DNA from: Hydrogenispora ethanolica
Lineage (GTDB): Bacteria; Bacillota; UBA4882; UBA8346
Reading direction: 5' to 3'
Assembly (NCBI RefSeq): GCF_004340685.1
Contig: NZ_SLUN01000028.1
Location: 1-64,000, forward strand
DNA length: 64,000 nucleotides
A model generated the notes under the pieces. It did not search any database. It worked only from the letters and a program-made list of their open reading frames with translations, and was not told where the DNA came from. Every line of letters starts with the position of its first letter. Positions within the stretch are counted from its first letter, which is position 1. Position numbers and translations under genes: made by a program. Below are positions 61,439 to 64,000 of this stretch, piece after piece.

Positions 61439-62239
61439 ATGTCAAAGATCAAGATCGTAGTGGCTGATAACAACCGCGAATTATGTACCTCATTGTCCGG
61501 CTTGATCAGCCTTCAGGATGATATGGAACTCACGGGTGTCGCATATGATGGCATTGAAGCGTTGCAACTGGTCGAAAGCATCAAACCCCATGTGCTGGTT
61601 CTGGATATTACAATGCCCTACCTGGACGGCATCGGGGTCCTGGAAAGACTGGGCGAACTTCCGGATCGGCCCATCGTCATCGTATTGACTGCCTTTGAGC
61701 AAGAGTCGATGATTCAACGGTTAATCTCCTTGGGAGCTACTTATTACATGGTCAAACCGTTTGACGCACCGACCCTTTTTGAGCGGATCCGCCAATTCGC
61801 CGCCGGACAGCCGTCCCCCTTCAAACCCGCTAAAGTCGCGACGGACCGTCCGGTTATCGCCAACCATGCCCGGCGGGAGAAAACCGAAAGCGAATTGGAG
61901 CTGGAAGTGAGCAAGCTCTTTCACGAAATGGGAATTCCCGCTCATTTCCGTGGCTATGCCTATTTACGGGATGCGATCATTATCGCCGCCAAGGAAGTCG
62001 AAGTCCTCGGCAATATCACCAAAAACCTTTATCCCCGGATCGCCGATAAATACCGTTCCACCCCCAGCGGCGTGGAATCGGCCATTCGTCACACCATCGA
62101 GATCGGATGGGAGCGGGGCAATTCCGAATTCATGGAGAACTTTTTCGGATTTGACAACAAAAAAGGCAGGTTTCCGACCACCGCTTCGTTCGTGGCCAAG
62201 ATCGCGGATAAACTGCGTTTGGAATCCAAGATCGTCTGA
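61439..62239 (+). CDS. spo0A: Sporulation master regulator Spo0A
   Basis: 266 residues. Receiver domain 1-125: acidic pocket IVVADNNRELC, phospho-acceptor Asp56 in LVLDITMPYLDG, Thr in VLTAF, Lys in YMVKPFD. Spo0A DNA-binding domain from about 160: ELEVSKLFHEMGIPAHFRGY, then AYLRDAIIIA, YPRIADKYRSTPSGVESAIR and the SFVAKIADKLRL end. ATG 61439 follows GAAGGAGGGGG. Phosphorylated Spo0A starts sporulation. Usually spo0A follows spoIVB; here it lies next to a GNAT and rlmN, a less common place. Confidence 0.97.
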   Translation: MSKIKIVVADNNRELCTSLSGLISLQDDMELTGVAYDGIEALQLVESIKPHVLVLDITMPYLDGIGVLERLGELPDRPIVIVLTAFEQESMIQRLISLGATYYMVKPFDAPTLFERIRQFAAGQPSPFKPAKVATDRPVIANHARREKTESELELEVSKLFHEMGIPAHFRGYAYLRDAIIIAAKEVEVLGNITKNLYPRIADKYRSTPSGVESAIRHTIEIGWERGNSEFMENFFGFDNKKGRFPTTASFVAKIADKLRLESKIV

Positions 62240-62257
62240 GAATCCGAGCCTTATCGA

Positions 62258-62282
62258 GGAAATCCGTAGCGGATTTCCTTTT
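62258..62282 (+). terminator. Terminator after spo0A
   Basis: GGAAATCC/GGATTTCC with a five-base loop and TTTT. Confidence 0.75.
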
Positions 62283-62371
62283 GATTTCCGGATCGGGCAA
62301 GAAAGCCGGTGCGGGACGCTTACGGAAAACCGGGCGGCCCCATAGATAATTTCCCCGGTCCGGGTTAATCT

Positions 62372-62498
62372 AAAAGCGCTGTGATAAACCCCGTCCGAAG
62401 GTCGGGGTGAACACAAAAGCTCAGGGAAGCAAGTGATAAAGTCGTTTAAAATCCTTTGGCAAAAGGATTCATTTGAAAGAGACTTTATCACATGGCTT
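62372..62498 (-). mobile_element. Two-hairpin small mobile element, copy E
   Basis: 127 bp, AAAAGCGCTGTGATAAACCC ... GACTTTATCACATGGCTT, flanked by CT both sides (62370-62371, 62499-62500). It lies between the spo0A terminator and rlmN, 50 bases before the rlmN start. Confidence 0.85.
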
Positions 62499-62549
62499 CT
62501 AATTTTGAAGGAATACCGACAGCCGACGGGGCTGAATTGGGGATGCTGT

Positions 62550-63593
62550 TTGAACATTAAAGGATTGGAACTGGAAGAACTGCAGGCATTTCTGGGAACC
62601 TATCATTTGCCGAAATACCGCGCGGCACAGATTTTTGACTGGCTGTATCAGAAAGGGGCCGCCGATTGGGAGGAGATCAGCGTCCTCCCCAAGTCATTAC
62701 GGGAAAAATTCCGGGCCGAGGGGGTTTCGCTGGGACGGCTGGAGACCGTGGCCGTTGAGAACGATCCCGATGGCACCCGTAAATACCTTTTTCAATTGGA
62801 GGACGGCCGGCGGGTGGAGAGCGTCTATCTGCCCGACGCCGAGCGGCATACGGTTTGTTTTTCAACGCAGGTCGGTTGCGCCGTGGGTTGCCTTTTTTGC
62901 GCCACCGGCCAGCTGGGATGGTCCCGTAATCTGACGGCCGCGGAAATCATCGAGCAGCCGTTGCGGATCGGCCGTGACGCCGGGGTCCGCATCAATAGCC
63001 TGGTGGCGATGGGCCAGGGGGAACCGCTGCTGAATGTCGAGAACCTGTTGAAAGCAGTACGTATCATGAATCATCCCCAAGGGATGGGCATCGGGGCCCG
63101 GCATATTACCATCTCCACCTGCGGCATCGTTCCGGGAATCCAGCGTTTGGCGGAAGAACCCTTGCAGCTGAATCTGGCGATCTCGCTCCATGCCGCCGAC
63201 GACCGGCTGCGGGACCGGCTCATGCCGATCAACCGGAAATATCCGCTGGCGGCGGTGCTGGAAGCCTGTCACGCTTATTTGCAAAAGACCAACCGGCGGA
63301 TCACCTTCGAGTACACGATGATCGCCGGAGTGAATGACCGGCCCGAGGACCTGCGGAACCTGGCCGGGCTATTATCCGGCTTGCTCTGCCATATCAATTT
63401 AATACCGTTCAATCCGATACCGGGCAAGGACTGGCGCCGCTCCGATCCGGCCAGGGTCCGCCTGTTTGAGAAGGAATTGCTACTCGCGGGGATCGAAACG
63501 ACAGTCCGCAAGGAACGGGGCACCCGGTTGTCGGCGGCCTGCGGACAATTACAAGGGAAGTATCAAAATGAACATTCGTCGCCTGTTTCATAG
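62550..63593 (+). CDS. rlmN: 23S rRNA (A2503-C2)/tRNA dual-specificity methyltransferase RlmN
   Basis: 347 residues. Radical-SAM motif C110-x3-C114-x2-C117 in CAVGCLFCATGQLG; the opening LELEELQAFLGTYHLPKYRA and QIFDWLYQKG; MGQGEPLLN; second catalytic Cys near the end in RLSAACGQL. Start TTG 62550 with GGGG seven bases upstream; the frame extends further 5' into the mobile element without support. Methylates A2503 of 23S rRNA and A37 of tRNAs. The last 26 bases overlap the next gene. Confidence 0.96.
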   Translation: MNIKGLELEELQAFLGTYHLPKYRAAQIFDWLYQKGAADWEEISVLPKSLREKFRAEGVSLGRLETVAVENDPDGTRKYLFQLEDGRRVESVYLPDAERHTVCFSTQVGCAVGCLFCATGQLGWSRNLTAAEIIEQPLRIGRDAGVRINSLVAMGQGEPLLNVENLLKAVRIMNHPQGMGIGARHITISTCGIVPGIQRLAEEPLQLNLAISLHAADDRLRDRLMPINRKYPLAAVLEACHAYLQKTNRRITFEYTMIAGVNDRPEDLRNLAGLLSGLLCHINLIPFNPIPGKDWRRSDPARVRLFEKELLLAGIETTVRKERGTRLSAACGQLQGKYQNEHSSPVS

Positions 63594-64000
63594 AATATTG
63601 CGGCCCCAGGACGCCGGGGACGCCATTCCCGGCGGGGCGTTAAAGCCTGCGCCGCGAGTGGCCCATTTTTTCAAAGGAATGGCCCTTCCCTGGGTGAATG
63701 CTCCCGAAAAGACGAATCGCTGGCCGGCGCTGCAAAACACCAAGAATTGGCGGCCGGAGGGACCCGGAGTGACCGAAAAAACCAAGGTTCGGCCCAAACT
63801 TCAGGCTTTAGCCGAAGAACAATGGGTCTTTACGGTCAGTTCGGGATTGGACCGCGGCCGCCAGTTCGTCGGAGCCACCCCTGAGATCAAGCTGGGCCGC
63901 CAGCCGGATAACCACATTCAATTGCGGGACCCGAAAGTTTCACGGTTCCATGCCGTGATTCATCAAAAAGGTTCCCAATTGTACCTCGAAGACCTGCGCA
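63568..64000 (+). CDS. FHA-domain protein, 5' part only
   Basis: Starts at ATG 63568 inside the end of rlmN (AAGGGAAG upstream) and runs off the window: 144 residues. After a basic N-terminus (MNIRRLFHRILRPQDAGD) and a linker, an FHA domain appears at the edge: IKLGRQPDNHIQLRDPKVSR with FHAVIHQKGSQLYLEDLR, holding the phospho-threonine-binding Arg, Ser and His. In many Bacillota the rlmN region carries PrpC phosphatase and PrkC kinase genes next, so a partner of Ser/Thr phosphorylation or cell-wall synthesis is likely. Confidence 0.85.
   Translation, partial: MNIRRLFHRILRPQDAGDAIPGGALKPAPRVAHFFKGMALPWVNAPEKTNRWPALQNTKNWRPEGPGVTEKTKVRPKLQALAEEQWVFTVSSGLDRGRQFVGATPEIKLGRQPDNHIQLRDPKVSRFHAVIHQKGSQLYLEDLR

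Noticed and set aside
40257-62500. Reading the repeated 127-bp units as a CRISPR array or as a riboswitch
   Set aside because: Copies are dispersed, in both orientations and without regular spacers, and one interrupts a coding frame, which fits a mobile element rather than a leader RNA or CRISPR.

Overview
The window looks like chromosome of a carbohydrate-fermenting, endospore-forming member of the Bacillota that has an outer membrane. Spo0A, SpoVS and a CwlD-type cortex amidase, a tRNA-Ile T-box, and the order cinA-thpR-recA-recX-rny-ymdB-spoVS are typical of Bacillota. A maltoporin-type outer-membrane porin ending in an aromatic residue implies a second membrane. A Hydrogenispora/Limnochordia-like lineage would fit, but that is inference from gene content.

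Layout. 1-1080: the 5' end of a DUF559 endonuclease-like gene followed by a 280-bp tandem repeat array rich in palindromes. 1.1-7.3 kb: an arabinan-oligosaccharide locus (ArsR-type regulator, ABC binding protein, two permeases, GH43 enzyme). 7.5-9.6 kb: LemA and two TPM-domain proteins. 9.7-25.6 kb: a large alpha-glucan locus with a lipoprotein amylase, a porin carrying a starch-binding domain, a MalEFG-like transporter without an ATPase, a secreted GH13 enzyme, a PfkB kinase, a nucleotidyltransferase, a LacI regulator, a cytoplasmic GH13 enzyme and an alpha-glucan phosphorylase. Four similar LacI-type operators tie it together. 25.7-31.6 kb: a copper locus (small membrane protein, DUF2318 protein, an HMA/SafE-like/cupredoxin-like fusion, CopA). 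31.7-38.1 kb: a second sugar ABC operon with a GH2 glycosidase and a LacI regulator, behind a clear promoter and a double operator.

38.2-47.1 kb is an accessory zone: Ku, a toxin-antitoxin pair whose PIN toxin is split by a small mobile repeat, truncated genes, two methyltransferases, an orphan MNT nucleotidyltransferase, and several repeat families including a 21-bp tandem array. 47.1-64 kb is housekeeping: T-box and ileS, speD, cwlD, cinA, thpR, recA (with an SOS box), recX, rny, ymdB, spoVS, a GNAT, spo0A, rlmN and the start of an FHA-domain gene.

The most useful discoveries are: a 127-129 bp two-hairpin mobile element present five times (plus one diverged relative) whose insertion point in the PIN toxin can be reconstructed exactly; a starch-binding-domain/maltoporin fusion in a spore-former; an HMA/SafE-like/double-cupredoxin copper protein; two unrelated 21-bp tandem arrays; and an rny start with a perfect Shine-Dalgarno but no ordinary start codon at the right distance.
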